64,000 nt of DNA, taken from contig JANJXV010001829.1 of assembly GCA_024803745.1 (NCBI GenBank), positions 1 through 64,000 of the forward strand. Reading direction: 5' to 3'. This DNA is from Megascapheus bottae (Eukaryota > Chordata > Mammalia > Rodentia > Geomyidae). A model generated the notes under the pieces. The model was not told where the DNA came from. It saw nothing but the letters and a program-made list of their open reading frames with translations, and did not search any database. Positions 35,601 through 49,366 of this stretch are shown here, piece after piece (the first letter of the stretch is position 1; each line of letters opens with the position of its first letter). Made by a program: the position numbers and the translations under genes.

Positions 35601-38600
35601 GTGTGAAGTCAGAATGGAGGTTTGTGAAGTCATAGAATGGAGGTGTGTGAAGTCATAGAATGGAGGCGTGTGTAATCATACAATGGAGGTGTGTGAAGTC
35701 ACCGAATTGATGTTTGTGAAGTCAGAATGGAGGTGTGTGAAGTCAGAATGGAGGGGTGTGAAGTCATATAAAGGAGGTGTGTGAAGTCATAATGCAGGTG
35801 TGTGACCTCATAGAATGGAGATGTGTGAAGTCACAGAATGGAGGTGTGTGAAGTCATAGAATGGAGGTGTGTGAAGTCATAGACTTGAGGTGTGTAAAGT
35901 CATAGAATGGAGGTGTGTGAAGTCATAGAATGGAGGTGTGTGAAGTCACAGAATGGAGGTGTGTGAAGTCACAGAATGGAGGTGTGTGAAGTCACAGAAT
36001 GGAGGTGTGTGAACTCACAATGGAGGTGTGTGAAGTCAAAGAATGGAGGTGTGTGAAGTCATAGAATGGAAGTGTGTGAAGTCATAGAATGGAGGTGTGT
36101 GAAGCCAGAATTGAGGTTTGTGAAGTCACAGAATTGAGGAGTGTGAACTCAGAATGGAGGTGTGTGAAGTCACAGAATGGAGGTTTGTGAAGTCATAGAA
36201 TGTAGGTGTGTGAAGTCATAGAATGGATGTTTCTGAAGTAGAATGAAGGTGTGTGAAGTCATAGAATGGAGGTGTGTGAAGTCAAAATGGAGGTGTGTGA
36301 ACTCATAAAATGGAGATGTGTGAAGTTATGGAATGGAGGTGCGTGAAGTCCAAAAACGGAGTTGTGTGAAGTCAAACAATGGTGGTGTGTGAAGTCACAG
36401 AACGGAGGTGTGTGAAGTCACATAATGGAGTTGTGTGAAGTCATAGAATGGAGGTGTGTGAAGTCACAGAATGGAGGTGTGTGAAGTCACAGAATGGAGG
36501 TGTGTGAACTCACAATGGAGGTGTGTGAAGTCATAGAATGGAGGTGTGTGTAGTCAAAAAATAAAGGAGTGTGAAGTCACAGAATGGAGGTCTGGAAGTC
36601 ATAGAATGGAGGTGTGTTAAGTCACAGAATGGAGGTGTGTGAAATCAGAGAATGGAGGTGTGTGAACTCAGAATGGAGGTGTGTGAAGTCACAGAATGGA
36701 GATTTGTGAAGTCATAGAATGGAGGTGTGTGAAGTCATGGAAAGGAGGTGTGTGAAGTCACAGAATGGAGGTGTGTGAAGTCAGAATGTAGATGTGTGAA
36801 GTCATAGAATGGAGGTGTGTGAAGTCAGAATGGAGGTGCGTGAAGTCACAGAATTGATGTTTGTGAAGTCAGAATGGAGGTGTGTGAAGTCACAGAACGG
36901 AGATTTGTGAAGTGATAGAACGGAGGTTCGTGAAGTCATAGAATGGATGTTTGTGAAGTAAGAATGAAGGTGTGTTAAGTCATAGAATGGAGGTGTGAGA
37001 AGTCACAGAATGGAGGTGTGTGAAGTCATAGAATGGAGCTGTGTGAAGTCAGAATGGAGGTGTGTGAAGTCATAGAATGGAGGTGTGTGAACTAACAATG
37101 GAGGTGTGTGAAGTCAAAGAATGGAGGTGTGTGAAGTCAAAGAATGGAAGTGTGTGAAGTCATAGAATGGAGGTGTGTGAAGTCATAGAAAGGAGGTGTG
37201 TGAAGTCATAGAATGGAGGTGTGTGAAGTCACAGAATTGATGTTTGTGAAGTCAGAATGGAGGTGTGTGAAGTCGGAATGGAGGTTTGTGAAGTCATAGA
37301 ATGGAGGTGTGTGAAGTCATAGAATGGAGGCGTGTGAAATCATACAATGGAGGTGTCTGAAGTCACCGAATTGATGTTTGTGAAGTCAGAATGCAGGTGT
37401 GTGAAGTCACAATGGAGGTGTGTGAATTCAAAGAATGGAGGTGTGTGAAGTCACAGAATTGATGTTTGTGAAGTCAGAATGGAGGTGTGTGAAGTCAGAA
37501 TGGTGGTGTGTGAAGTCATAGAAAGGAGGTGTGTGAAGTCATAATGCAGGGGTGTGACCTCATAGAATGGAGATGTGTGAAGTCACAGAATGGAGGTGTG
37601 TGAAGTCAGAGAATGGAGGTGTGTGAAGTCACAGAATGGAGGTGTGTGAAGTCATCGAATGAAGGTGTGTGAACTCACAGAATGAACGTGTGTTAAGTCA
37701 CAGAATGGAGGTGTGTGAATTCAGAATGGAGGTGTGTGAAGTCACAGAATGGAGGTGTGTGAACTCACAATGGAGGTGTGTGAAGTCAAAGAATGGAGGT
37801 GTGTGAAGTCATAGAATGGAGGTGTGTGAAGTCACGGAATTGATGTTTGTGAACTCAGAATGGAGGTGTGTGAAGTCAGAATGGAGGTTTGTGAAGTCAT
37901 AGAATGGAGGTGTGTGAAGTCATAGAATGGAGGCGTGTGTAATCATACAATGGAGGTGTGTGAAGTCACCGAATTGATGTTTGTGAAGTCAGAATGGAGG
38001 TGTGTGAAGTCAGAATGGAGGTGTGTGAAGTCATATAAAGGAGGTGTGTGAAGTCATAATGCAGGTGTGTGACCTCATAGAATGGAGATGTGTGAAGTCA
38101 CAGAATGGAGGTGTGTGAAGTCATAGAATGGATATTTCTGAAGTAGAATGAAGGTGTGTGAAGTCATAGAATGGAGGTGTGTGAAGTCAAAATGGAGGTG
38201 TCTGAACTCATAAAATGGAGATGTGTGAAGTCATGGAATGGAGGTGCATGAAGTCCAAAAATGGAGGTGTGTGAAGTCAAACAATGGTGGTGTGTGAAGT
38301 CACAGAACGGAGGTGTGTGAAGTCACATAATGGAGTTGTGTGAAGTCATAGAATGGAGGTGTGTGAAGTCACAGAATGGAGGTGTGTGAAGTCACAGAAT
38401 GGAGGTGTGTGAACTCACAATGGAGGTGTGTGAAGTCATAGAATGGAGGTGTGTGTAGTCAAAAAATAATGGAGTGTGAAGTCACAGAATGGAGGTCTGG
38501 AAGTCATAGAATGGAGGTGTGTTAAGTCACAGAATGGAGGTGTGTGAAGTCAGAGAATGGAGGTGTGTGAACTCAGAATGGAGGTGTGTGAAGTCACAGA

Positions 38601-39816
38601 ATGGAGATTTGTGAACTCATAGAATGGAGGTGTGTGAAGTCATGGAATGGAGGTGTGTGAAGTCACAGAATGGAGGTGTGTGAAGTCAGAATGTAGATGT
38701 GTGAAGTCATAGAATGGAGGTGTGTGAAGTCAGAATGGAGGTGCGTGAAGTCACAGAATTGATGTTTGTGAAGTCAGAATGGAGGTGTGTGAAGTCACAG
38801 AACGGAGATTTGTGAAGTCATAGAACGGAGGTTCGTGAAGTCATAGAATGGATGTTTCTGAAGTAAGAATGAAGGTGTGTGAAGTCATAGAATGGAGGTG
38901 TGTGAAGTCAAAATGGAGGTGTGTGAATTCATAGAATGGAGCTGTGTGAACTCATAGAATGGAGGTGTGGGAAGTCATGGAATGGAGGTGCGTGAAGTCA
39001 AAAATAGAGGTGTGAGAAGTCAAACAATAAAGGTGTGTGAAGTCACAGAACAGAGGTGTGTGAAGTCACATAATGGAGTTGTGTGAAGTCATAGAAAGGA
39101 GGTGTGTGAAGTCAGAGAATGGAGGTGTGTGAAGTCACAGAATGGAGGTGTGTGAACTCACAATGGAGGTGTGTGAAGTCATAGAATGGAGGTGTGTGTG
39201 GTCAAAAAATAAAGGAGTGTGAAGTCACAGAATGGAGGTCTGGAAGTCATAGAATGGAGGTGTGTTAAGTCACAGAATGGAGGTGTGTGAAGTCAGAGAA
39301 TGGAGGTGTGTGAACTCAGAATGGAGGTGTGTGAAGTCACAGAATGGAGATTTGTGAAGTCATAGAATGGAGGTGTGTGAAGTCATGGAATGGAGGTGTG
39401 TGAAGTCACAGAATGGATGTGTGTGAAGTCAGAATGTAGATGTGTGAAGTCATAGAATGGAGGTGTGTGAAGTCAGAATGGAGGTGCGTGAAGTCACAGA
39501 ATTGATGTTTGTGAAGTCAGAATGGAGGTGTGTGAAGTCACAGAACGGAGATTTGTGAAGTCATAGAACGGAGGTGCGTGAAGTCATAGAATGGATGTTT
39601 CTGAAGTAAGAATGAAGGTGTGTGAAGTCATAGAATGGAGGTGTGTGAAGTCAAAATGGAGGTGTGTGAACTCATAGAATGGAGGTGTGTGAACTCATAG
39701 AATGGAGGTGTGGGAAGTCATGGAATGGAGGTGCGTGAAGTCAAAAAATAGAGGTGTGTGAAGTCAAAAAATAAAGGTGTGTGAAGTCACAGAATGGAGG
39801 TGTGTGAAATCACAGA
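32655..39816 (+). repeat. HOR copy, 7162 bp, mosaic
   Basis: It starts with an L1 that differs at one base (GTGAATTCAAAAAGG). Three copies of the same body follow, separated by pieces of the 744-bp module. The GGCGTGTGAAATC marker is at 33624, 34949 and 37329 (spacings 1325 and 2380). Jumps between body and module are visible near 34190, 34945, 36300, 36945 and 38110. From 38110 the sequence is already in register with the 4775-bp HOR. The excess length over the previous copy is about 1.9 kb. Confidence 0.83.
38110..39816 (+). repeat. 4775-bp HOR, leading partial copy
   Basis: Periodicity of about 4775 starts near 38110: GTAGTCAAAA 38456/43229 (4773, a 2-bp indel difference) and ATGGATGTGTG 39413/44188/48963 (exactly 4775). 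Left of 38110 the sequence belongs to the preceding body. It holds two 744-bp modules (ATAATGG at 38327 and 39070) and corresponds to the right part of a beta half. Confidence 0.85.
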
Positions 39817-42408
39817 ATGGAGGTTTGTGAAGTCAAAAAGGTGGTGTGTAGTGTCACAAATGGAGGTTTGTTAACTCATAGAGTGGAGGTGTGTGAAGTC
39901 AAAGAATGGAGGTGTGTGAAGTCATCGAATGGAGGTGTGGGAAGTCATGGAATGGAGGTGTGTGAAGTCACAGAATGGAGGTGTGTGAAGTCAGAATGGA
40001 GATGTGTGAAGTCATAGAATGGAGGTGTGTGAAGTCAGAATGGAGGTGTGTGAACTCATAGATTGGAGGTGTGTGAAGTCACAGTGGAGGTGTGTGAAGT
40101 CATAGAATGCAGGTGTGTGAAGTCACAGAATCGAGGTGTGTGAAGTCATAGAATGGAGGTGTGTGAAGTCATAGAATGGAGGTGTGTGAAGCCAGAATTG
40201 AGGTTTGTGAAGTCACAGAATTGAGGTGTGTGAACTCAGAATGGAGGTGTGTGAAGTCACAGAATGGAGGTTTGTGAAGTCATAGAATGTAGGTGTGTGA
40301 AGTCATAGAATGGATGTTTCTGAAGTAGAATGAAGGTGTGTGAAGTCATAGAATGGAGGTGTGTGAAGTCAAAATGGAGGTGTGTGAACTCATAAAATGG
40401 AGATGTGTGAAGTCATGGAATGGAGGTGCGTGAAGTCCAAAAATGGAGGTGTGTGAAGTCAAACAATGGTGGTGTGTGAAGTCACAGAACGGAGGTGTGT
40501 GAAGTCACATAATGGAGTTGTGTGAAGTCATAGAATGGAGGTGTGTGAAGTCACAGAATGGAGGTGTGTGAAGTCACAGAATGGAGGTGTGTGAACTCAC
40601 AATGGAGGTGTGTGAAGTCATAGAATGGAGGTGTGTGTAGTCAAAAAATAATGGAGTGTGAAGTCACAGAATGGAGGTCTGGAAGTCATAGAATGGAGGT
40701 GTGTTAAGTCACAGAATGGAGGTGTGTGAAGTCAGAGAATGGAGGTGTGTGAACTCAGAATGGAGGTGTGTGAAGTCACAGAATGGAGATTTGTGAACTC
40801 ATAGAATGGAGGTGTGTGAAGTCATGGAATGGAGGTGTGTGAAGTCACAGAATGGAGGTGTGTGAAGTCAGAATGTAGATGTGTGAAGTCATAGAATGGA
40901 GGTGTGTGAAGTCAGAATGGAGGTGCGTGAAGTCACAGAATTGATGTTTGTGAAGTCAGAATGGAGGTGTGTGAAGTCACAGAACGGAGATTTGTGAAGT
41001 CATAGAACGGAGGTTCGTGAAGTCATAGAATGGATGTTTCTGAAGTAAGAATGAAGGTGTGTGAAGTCATAGAATGGAGGTGTGTGAAGTCAAAATGGAG
41101 GTGTGTGAATTCATAGAATGGAGGTGTGTGAACTCATAGAATGGAGGTGTGGGAAGTCATGGAATGGAGGTGCGTGAAGTCAAAAAATAGAGGTGTGTGA
41201 AGTCAAACTATAAAGGTGTGTGAAGTCACAGAACGGAGGTGTGTGAAGTCACATAATGGAGTTGTGTGAAGTCATAGAAAGGAGGTGTGTGAAGTCAGAG
41301 AATGGAGGTGTGTGAAGTCACAGAATGGAGGTGTGTGAACTCACAATGGAGGTGTGTGAAGTCATAGAATGGAGGTGTGTGTGGTCAAAAAATAAAGGAG
41401 TGTGAAGTCACAGAATGGAGGTCTGGAAGTCATAGAATGGAGGTGTGTTAAGTCACAGAATGGAGGTGTGTGAAGTCAGAGAATGGAGGTGTGTGAACTC
41501 AGAATGGAGGTGTGTGAAGTCACAGAATGGAGATTTGTGAACTCATAGAATGGAGGTGTGTGAAGTCATGGAATGGAGGTGTGTGAAGTCACAGAATGGA
41601 GGTGTGTGAAGTCAGAATGTAGATGTGTGAAGTCATAGAATGGAGGTGTGTGAAGTCAGAATGGAGGTGCGTGAAGTCACAGAATTGATGTTTGTGAAGT
41701 CAGAATGGAGGTGTGTGAAGTCACAGAACGGAGATTTGTGAAGTCATAGAACGGAGGTTCGTGAAGTCATAGAATGGATGTTTCTGAAGTAAGAATGAAG
41801 GTGTGTGAAGTCATAGAATGGAGGTGTGTGAAGTCAAAATGGAGGTGTGTGAATTCATAGAATGGAGGTGTGTGAACTCATAGAATGGAGGTGTGGGAAG
41901 TCATGGAATGGAGGTGCGTGAAGTCAAAAAATAGAGGTGTGTGAAGTCAAACAATAAAGGTGTGTGAAGTCACAGAACGGAGGTGTGTGAAGTCACATAA
42001 TGGAGTTGTGTGAAGTCATAGAAAGGAGGTGTGTGAAGTCAGAGAATGGAGGTGTGTGAAGTCACAGAATGGAGGTGTGTGAACTCACAATGGAGGTGTG
42101 TGAAGTCATAGAATGGAGGTGTGTGTGGTCAAAAAATAAAGGAGTGTGAAGTCACAGAATGGAGGTCTGGAAGTCATAGAATGGAGGTGTGTTAAGTCAC
42201 AGAATGGAGGTGTGTGAAGTCAGAGAATGGAGGTGTGTGAACTCAGAATGGAGGTGTGTGAAGTCACAGAATGGAGATTTGTGAAGTCATAGAATGGAGG
42301 TGTGGGAAGTCATGGAATGGAGGTGCGTGAAGTCAAAAAATAGAGGTGTGTGAAGTCAAAAAATAAAGGTGTGTGAAGTCACAAAATGGAGGTGTGTGAA
42401 ATCACAGA
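39817..42408 (+). repeat. 4775-bp HOR: alpha half 1 (2592 bp)
   Basis: L1 followed by three 744-bp modules (ATAATGG at 40509, 41253, 41997). The last module is cut short by 335 bp, ending GAGATTTGTGAAGTCATAG, then GTGTGGGAAGTCATGG. This fits 2183 + 744 - 335 = 2592. It carries the alpha marker CATAAAATGGAGATG (about 40394). It lacks the GAGCTGTGTG unit that the other alpha and beta halves have right after L1. Confidence 0.9.
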
Positions 42409-44591
42409 ATGGAGGTTTGTGAAGTCAAAAAGGTGGTGTGTAGTGTCACAAATGGAGGTTTGTTAACTCATAGAGTGGAGGTGTGTGAAGTCAAAGAATG
42501 GAGGTGTGTGAAGTCATCGAATGGAGGTGTGGGAAGTCATGGAATGGAGGTGTGTGAAGTCACAGAATGGAGGTGTGTGAAGTCAGAATGGAGATGTGTG
42601 AAGTCATAGAATGGAGGTGTGTGAAGTCAGAATGGAGGTGTGTGAACTCATAGATTGGAGGTGTGTGAAGTCACAGTGGAGGTGTGTGAAGTCATAGAAT
42701 GCAGGTGTGTGAAGTCACAGAATCGAGGTGTGTGAAGTCATAGAATGGAGCTGTGTGAAGTCATAGAATGGAGGTGTGTGAAGCCAGAATTGAGGTTTGT
42801 GAAGTCACAGAATTGAGGTGTGTGAACTCAGAATGGAGGTGTGTGAAGTCACAGAATGGAGGTTTGTGAAGTCATAGAATGTAGGTGTGTGAAGTCATAG
42901 AATGGATGTTTCTGAAGTAGAATGAAGGTGTGTGAAGTCATAGAATGGAGGTGTGTGAAGTCAAAATGGAGGTGTGTGAACTCATAACATGGAGATGTGT
43001 GAAGTCATGGAATGGAGGTGCGTGAAGTCCAAAAATGGAGGTGTGTGAAGTCAAACAATGGTGGTGTGTGAAGTCACAGAACGGAGGTGTGTGAAGTCAC
43101 ATAATGGAGTTGTGTGAAGTCATAGAATGGAGGTGTGTGAAGTCACAGAATGGAGGTGTGTGAAGTCACAGAATGGAGGTGTGTGAACTCACAATGGAGG
43201 TGTGTGAAGTCATAGAATGGAGGTGTGTGTAGTCAAAAAATAATGGAGTGTGAAGTCACAGAATGGAGGTCTGGAAGTCATAGAATGGAGGTGTGTTAAG
43301 TCACAGAATGGAGGTGTGTGAAGTCAGAGAATGGAGGTGTGTGAACTCAGAATGGAGGTGTGTGAAGTCACAGAATGGAGATTTGTGAACTCATAGAATG
43401 GAGGTGTGTGAAGTCATGGAATGGAGGTGTGTGAAGTCACAGAATGGAGGTGTGTGAAGTCAGAATGTAGATGTGTGAAGTCATAGAATGGAGGTGTGTG
43501 AAGTCAGAATGGAGGTGCGTGAAGTCACAGAATTGATGTTTGTGAAGTCAGAATGGAGGTGTGTGAAGTCACAGAACGGAGATTTGTGAAGTCATAGAAC
43601 GGAGGTTCGTGAAGTCATAGAATGGATGTTTCTGAAGTAAGAATGAAGGTGTGTGAAGTCATAGAATGGAGGTGTGTGAAGTCAAAATGGAGGTGTGTGA
43701 ATTCATAGAATGGAGGTGTGTGAACTCATAGAATGGAGGTGTGGGAAGTCATGGAATGGAGGTGCGTGAAGTCAAAAAATAGAGGTGTGTGAAGTCAAAC
43801 TATAAAGGTGTGTGAAGTCACAGAACGGAGGTGTGTGAAGTCACATAATGGAGTTGTGTGAAGTCATAGAAAGGAGGTGTGTGAAGTCAGAGAATGGAGG
43901 TGTGTGAAGTCACAGAATGGAGGTGTGTGAACTCACAATGGAGGTGTGTGAAGTCATAGAATGGAGGTGTGTGTGGTCAAAAAATAAAGGAGTGTGAAGT
44001 CACAGAATGGAGGTCTGGAAGTCATAGAATGGAGGTGTGTTAAGTCACAGAATGGAGGTGTGTGAAGTCAGAGAATGGAGGTGTGTGAACTCAGAATGGA
44101 GGTGTGTGAAGTCACAGAATGGAGATTTGTGAAGTCATAGAATGGAGGTGTGTGAAGTCATGGAATGGAGGTGTGTGAAGTCACAGAATGGATGTGTGTG
44201 AAGTCAGAATGTAGATGTGTGAAGTCATAGAATGGAGGTGTGTGAAGTCAGAATGGAGGTGCGTGAAGTCACAGAATTGATGTTTGTGAAGTCAGAATGG
44301 AGGTGTGTGAAGTCACAGAACGGAGATTTGTGAAGTCATAGAACGGAGGTGCGTGAAGTCATAGAATGGATGTTTCTGAAGTAAGAATGAAGGTGTGTGA
44401 AGTCATAGAATGGAGGTGTGTGAAGTCAAAATGGAGGTGTGTGAACTCATAGAATGGAGGTGTGTGAACTCATAGAATGGAGGTGTGGGAAGTCATGGAA
44501 TGGAGGTGCGTGAAGTCAAAAAATAGAGGTGTGTGAAGTCAAAAAATAAAGGTGTGTGAAGTCACAGAATGGAGGTGTGTGAAATCACAGA
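42409..44591 (+). repeat. 4775-bp HOR: beta half 1 (2183 bp)
   Basis: L1 followed by two 744-bp modules (ATAATGG at 43101 and 43845). It carries the beta marker CATAACATGGAGATG (about 42986). The second module is complete, with 747 bp to the next L1, and holds ATGGATGTGTG at 44188, a variant seen only at the end of beta halves. Confidence 0.9.
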
Positions 44592-47183
44592 ATGGAGGTT
44601 TGTGAAGTCAAAAAGGTGGTGTGTAGTGTCACAAATGGAGGTTTGTTAACTCATAGAGTGGAGGTGTGTGAAGTCAAAGAATGGAGGTGTGTGAAGTCAT
44701 CGAATGGAGGTGTGGGAAGTCATGGAATGGAGGTGTGTGAAGTCACAGAATGGAGGTGTGTGAAGTCAGAATGGAGATGTGTGAAGTCATAGAATGGAGG
44801 TGTGTGAAGTCAGAATGGAGGTGTGTGAACTCATAGATTGGAGGTGTGTGAAGTCACAGTGGAGGTGTGTGAAGTCATAGAATGCAGGTGTGTGAAGTCA
44901 CAGAATCGAGGTGTGTGAAGTCATAGAATGGAGCTGTGTGAAGTCATAGAATGGAGGTGTGTGAAGCCAGAATTGAGGTTTGTGAAGTCACAGAATTGAG
45001 GTGTGTGAACTCAGAATGGAGGTGTGTGAAGTCACAGAATGGAGGTTTGTGAAGTCATAGAATGTAGGTGTGTGAAGTCATAGAATGGATGTTTCTGAAG
45101 TAGAATGAAGGTGTGTGAAGTCATAGAATGGAGGTGTGTGAAGTCAAAATGGAGGTGTGTGAACTCATAAAATGGAGATGTGTGAAGTCATGGAATGGAG
45201 GTGCGTGAAGTCCAAAAATGGAGGTGTGTGAAGTCAAACAATGGTGGTGTGTGAAGTCACAGAACGGAGGTGTGTGAAGTCACATAATGGAGTTGTGTGA
45301 AGTCATAGAATGGAGGTGTGTGAAGTCACAGAATGGAGGTGTGTGAAGTCACAGAATGGAGGTGTGTGAACTCACAATGGAGGTGTGTGAAGTCATAGAA
45401 TGGAGGTGTGTGTAGTCAAAAAATAATGGAGTGTGAAGTCACAGAATGGAGGTCTGGAAGTCATAGAATGGAGGTGTGTTAAGTCACAGAATGGAGGTGT
45501 GTGAAGTCAGAGAATGGAGGTGTGTGAACTCAGAATGGAGGTGTGTGAAGTCACAGAATGGAGATTTGTGAACTCATAGAATGGAGGTGTGTGAAGTCAT
45601 GGAATGGAGGTGTGTGAAGTCACAGAATGGAGGTGTGTGAAGTCAGAATGTAGATGTGTGAAGTCATAGAATGGAGGTGTGTGAAGTCAGAATGGAGGTG
45701 CGTGAAGTCACAGAATTGATGTTTGTGAAGTCAGAATGGAGGTGTGTGAAGTCACAGAAAGGAGATTTGTGAAGTCATAGAACGGAGGTTCGTGAAGTCA
45801 TAGAATGGATGTTTCTGAAGTAAGAATGAAGGTGTGTGAAGTCATAGAATGGAGGTGTGTGAAGTCAAAATGGAGGTGTGTGAATTCATAGAATGGAGGT
45901 GTGTGAACTCATAGAATGGAGGTGTGGGAAGTCATGGAATGGAGGTGCGTGAAGTCAAAAAATAGAGGTGTGTGAAGTCAAACTATAAAGGTGTGTGAAG
46001 TCACAGAACGGAGGTGTGTGAAGTCACATAATGGAGTTGTGTGAAGTCATAGAAAGGAGGTGTGTGAAGTCAGAGAATGGAGGTGTGTGAAGTCACAGAA
46101 TGGAGGTGTGTGAACTCACAATGGAGGTGTGTGAAGTCATAGAATGGAGGTGTGTGTGGTCAAAAAATAAAGGAGTGTGAAGTCACAGAATGGAGGTCTG
46201 GAAGTCATAGAATGGAGGTGTGTTAAGTCACAGAATGGAGGTGTGTGAAGTCAGAGAATGGAGGTGTGTGAACTCAGAATGGAGGTGTGTGAAGTCACAG
46301 AATTGAGATTTGTGAACTCATAGAATGGAGGTGTGTGAAGTCATGGAATGGAGGTGTGTGAAGTCACAGAATGGAGGTGTGTGAAGTCAGAATGTAGATG
46401 TGTGAAGTCATAGAATGGAGGTGTGTGAAGTCAGAATGAAGGTGCGTGAAGTCACAGAATTGATGTTTGTGAAGTCAGAATGGAGGTGTGTGAAGTCACA
46501 GAACGGAGATTTGTGAAGTCATAGAACGGAGGTTCGTGAAGTCATAGAATGGATGTTTCTGAAGTAAGAATGAAGGTGTGTGAAGTCATAGAATGGAGGT
46601 GTGTGAAGTCAAAATGGAGGTGTGTGAATTCATAGAATGGAGGTGTGTGAACTCATAGAATGGAGGTGTGGGAAGTCATGGAATGGAGGTGCGTGAAGTC
46701 AAAAAATAGAGGTGTGTGAAGTCAAACAATAAAGGTGTGTGAAGTCACAGAACGGAGGTGTGTGAAGTCACATAATGGAGTTGTGTGAAGTCATAGAAAG
46801 GAGGTGTGTGAAGTCAGAGAATGGAGGTGTGTGAAGTCACAGAATGGAGGTGTGTGAACTCACAATGGAGGTGTGTGAAGTCATAGAATGGAGGTGTGTG
46901 TGGTCAAAAAATAAAGGAGTGTGAAGTCACAGAATGGAGGTCTGGAAGTCATAGAATGGAGGTGTGTTAAGTCACAGAATGGAGGTGTGTGAAGTCAGAG
47001 AATGGAGGTGTGTGAACTCAGAATGGAGGTGTGTGAAGTCACAGAATGGAGATTTGTGAAGTCATAGAATGGAGGTGTGGGAAGTCATGGAATGGAGGTG
47101 CGTGAAGTCAAAAAATAGAGGTGTGTGAAGTCAAAAAATAAAGGTGTGTGAAGTCACAGAATGGAGGTGTGTGAAATCACAGA
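44592..47183 (+). repeat. 4775-bp HOR: alpha half 2 (2592 bp)
   Basis: In register with 39817 at +4775 (ATAATGG 45284 versus 40509). It has the alpha marker CATAAAATGG (about 45169). It shares with alpha half 3 a private AGAAAGGAGATTT (about 45757), where alpha half 1 has AGAACGGAGATTT, so halves 2 and 3 are closer to each other. A private AGAATTGAGATTT occurs near 46305. Confidence 0.9.
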
Positions 47184-49366
47184 ATGGAGGTTTGTGAAGT
47201 CAAAAAGGTGGTGTGTAGTGTCACAAATGGAGGTTTGTTAACTCATAGAGTGGAGGTGTGTGAAGTCAAAGAATGGAGGTGTGTGAAGTCATCGAATGGA
47301 GGTGTGGGAAGTCATGGAATGGAGGTGTGTGAAGTCACAGAATGGAGGTGTGTGAAGTCAGAATGGAGATGTGTGAAGTCATAGAATGGAGGTGTGTGAA
47401 GTCAGAATGGAGGTGTGTGAACTCATAGATTGGAGGTGTGTGAAGTCACAGTGGAGGTGTGTGAAGTCATAGAATGCAGGTGTGTGAAGTCACAGAATCG
47501 AGGTGTGTGAAGTCATAGAATGGAGCTGTGTGAAGTCATAGAATGGAGGTGTGTGAAGCCAGAATTGAGGTTTGTGAAGTCACAGAATTGAGGTGTGTGA
47601 ACTCAGAATGGAGGTGTGTGAAGTCACAGAATCGAGGTTTGTGAAGTCATAGAATGTAGGTGTGTGAAGTCATAGAATGGATGTTTCTGAAGTAGAATGA
47701 AGGTGTGTGAAGTCATAGAATGGAGGTGTGTGAAGTCAAAATGGAGGTGTGTGAACTCATAACATGGAGATGTGTGAAGTCATGGAATGGAGGTGCGTGA
47801 AGTCCAAAAATGGAGGTGTGTGAAGTCAAACAATGGTGGTGTGTGAAGTCACAGAACGGAGGTGTGTGAAGTCACATAATGGAGTTGTGTGAAGTCATAG
47901 AATGGAGGTGTGTGAAGTCACAGAATGGAGGTGTGTGAAGTCACAGAATGGAGGTGTGTGAACTCACAATGGAGGTGTGTGAAGTCATAGAATGGAGGTG
48001 TGTGTAGTCAAAAAATAATGGAGTGTGAAGTCACAGAATGGAGGTCTGGAAGTCATAGAATGGAGGTGTGTTAAGTCACAGAATGGAGGTGTGTGAAGTC
48101 AGAGAATGGAGGTGTGTGAACTCAGAATGGAGGTGTGTGAAGTCACAGAATGGAGATTTGTGAACTCATAGAATGGAGGTGTGTGAAGTCATGGAATGGA
48201 GGTGTGTGAAGTCACAGAATGGAGGTGTGTGAAGTCAGAATGTAGATGTGTGAAGTCATAGAATGGAGGTGTGTGAAGTCAGAATGGAGGTGCGTGAAGT
48301 CACAGAATTGATGTTTGTGAAGTCAGAATGGAGGTGTGTGAAGTCACAGAACGGAGATTTGTGAAGTCATAGAACGGAGGTTCGTGAAGTCATAGAATGG
48401 ATGTTTCTGAAGTAAGAATGAAGGTGTGTGAAGTCATAGAATGGAGGTGTGTGAAGTCAAAATGGAGGTGTGTGAATTCATAGAATGGAGGTGTGTGAAC
48501 TCATAGAATGGAGGTGTGGGAAGTCATGGAATGGAGGTGCGTGAAGTCAAAAAATAGAGGTGTGTGAAGTCAAACTATAAAGGTGTGTGAAGTCACAGAA
48601 CGGAGGTGTGTGAAGTCACATAATGGAGTTGTGTGAAGTCATAGAAAGGAGGTGTGTGAAGTCAGAGAATGGAGGTGTGTGAAGTCACAGAATGGAGGTG
48701 TGTGAACTCACAATGGAGGTGTGTGAAGTCATAGAATGGAGGTGTGTGTGGTCAAAAAATAAAGGAGTGTGAAGTCACAGAATGGAGGTCTGGAAGTCAT
48801 AGAATGGAGGTGTGTTAAGTCACAGAATGGAGGTGTGTGAAGTCAGAGAATGGAGGTGTGTGAACTCAGAATGGAGGTGTGTGAAGTCACAGAATGGAGA
48901 TTTGTGAAGTCATAGAATGGAGGTGTGTGAAGTCATGGAATGGAGGTGTGTGAAGTCACAGAATGGATGTGTGTGAAGTCAGAATGTAGATGTGTGAAGT
49001 CATAGAATGGAAGTGTGTGAAGTCAGAATGGAGGTGCGTGAAGTCACAGAATTGATGTTTGTGAAGTCAGAATGGAGGTGTGTGAAGTCACAGAACGGAG
49101 ATTTGTGAAGTCATAGAACGGAGGTGCGTGAAGTCATAGAATGGATGTTTCTGAAGTAAGAATGAAGGTGTGTGAAGTCATAGAATGGAGGTGTGTGAAG
49201 TCAAAATGGAGGTGTGTGAACTCATAGAATGGAGGTGTGTGAACTCATAGAATGGAGGTGTGGGAAGTCATGGAATGGAGGTGCGTGAAGTCAAAAAATA
49301 GAGGTGTGTGAAGTCAAAAAATAAAGGTGTGTGAAGTCACAGAATGGAGGTGTGTGAAATCACAGA
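47184..49366 (+). repeat. 4775-bp HOR: beta half 2 (2183 bp)
   Basis: In register with 42409 at +4775. Beta marker CATAACATGG is at about 47761. ATGGATGTGTG is at 48963. It has a private AATCGAGGTTTG near 47632 and a private GGAAGTGTGTG near 49010. Confidence 0.9.
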
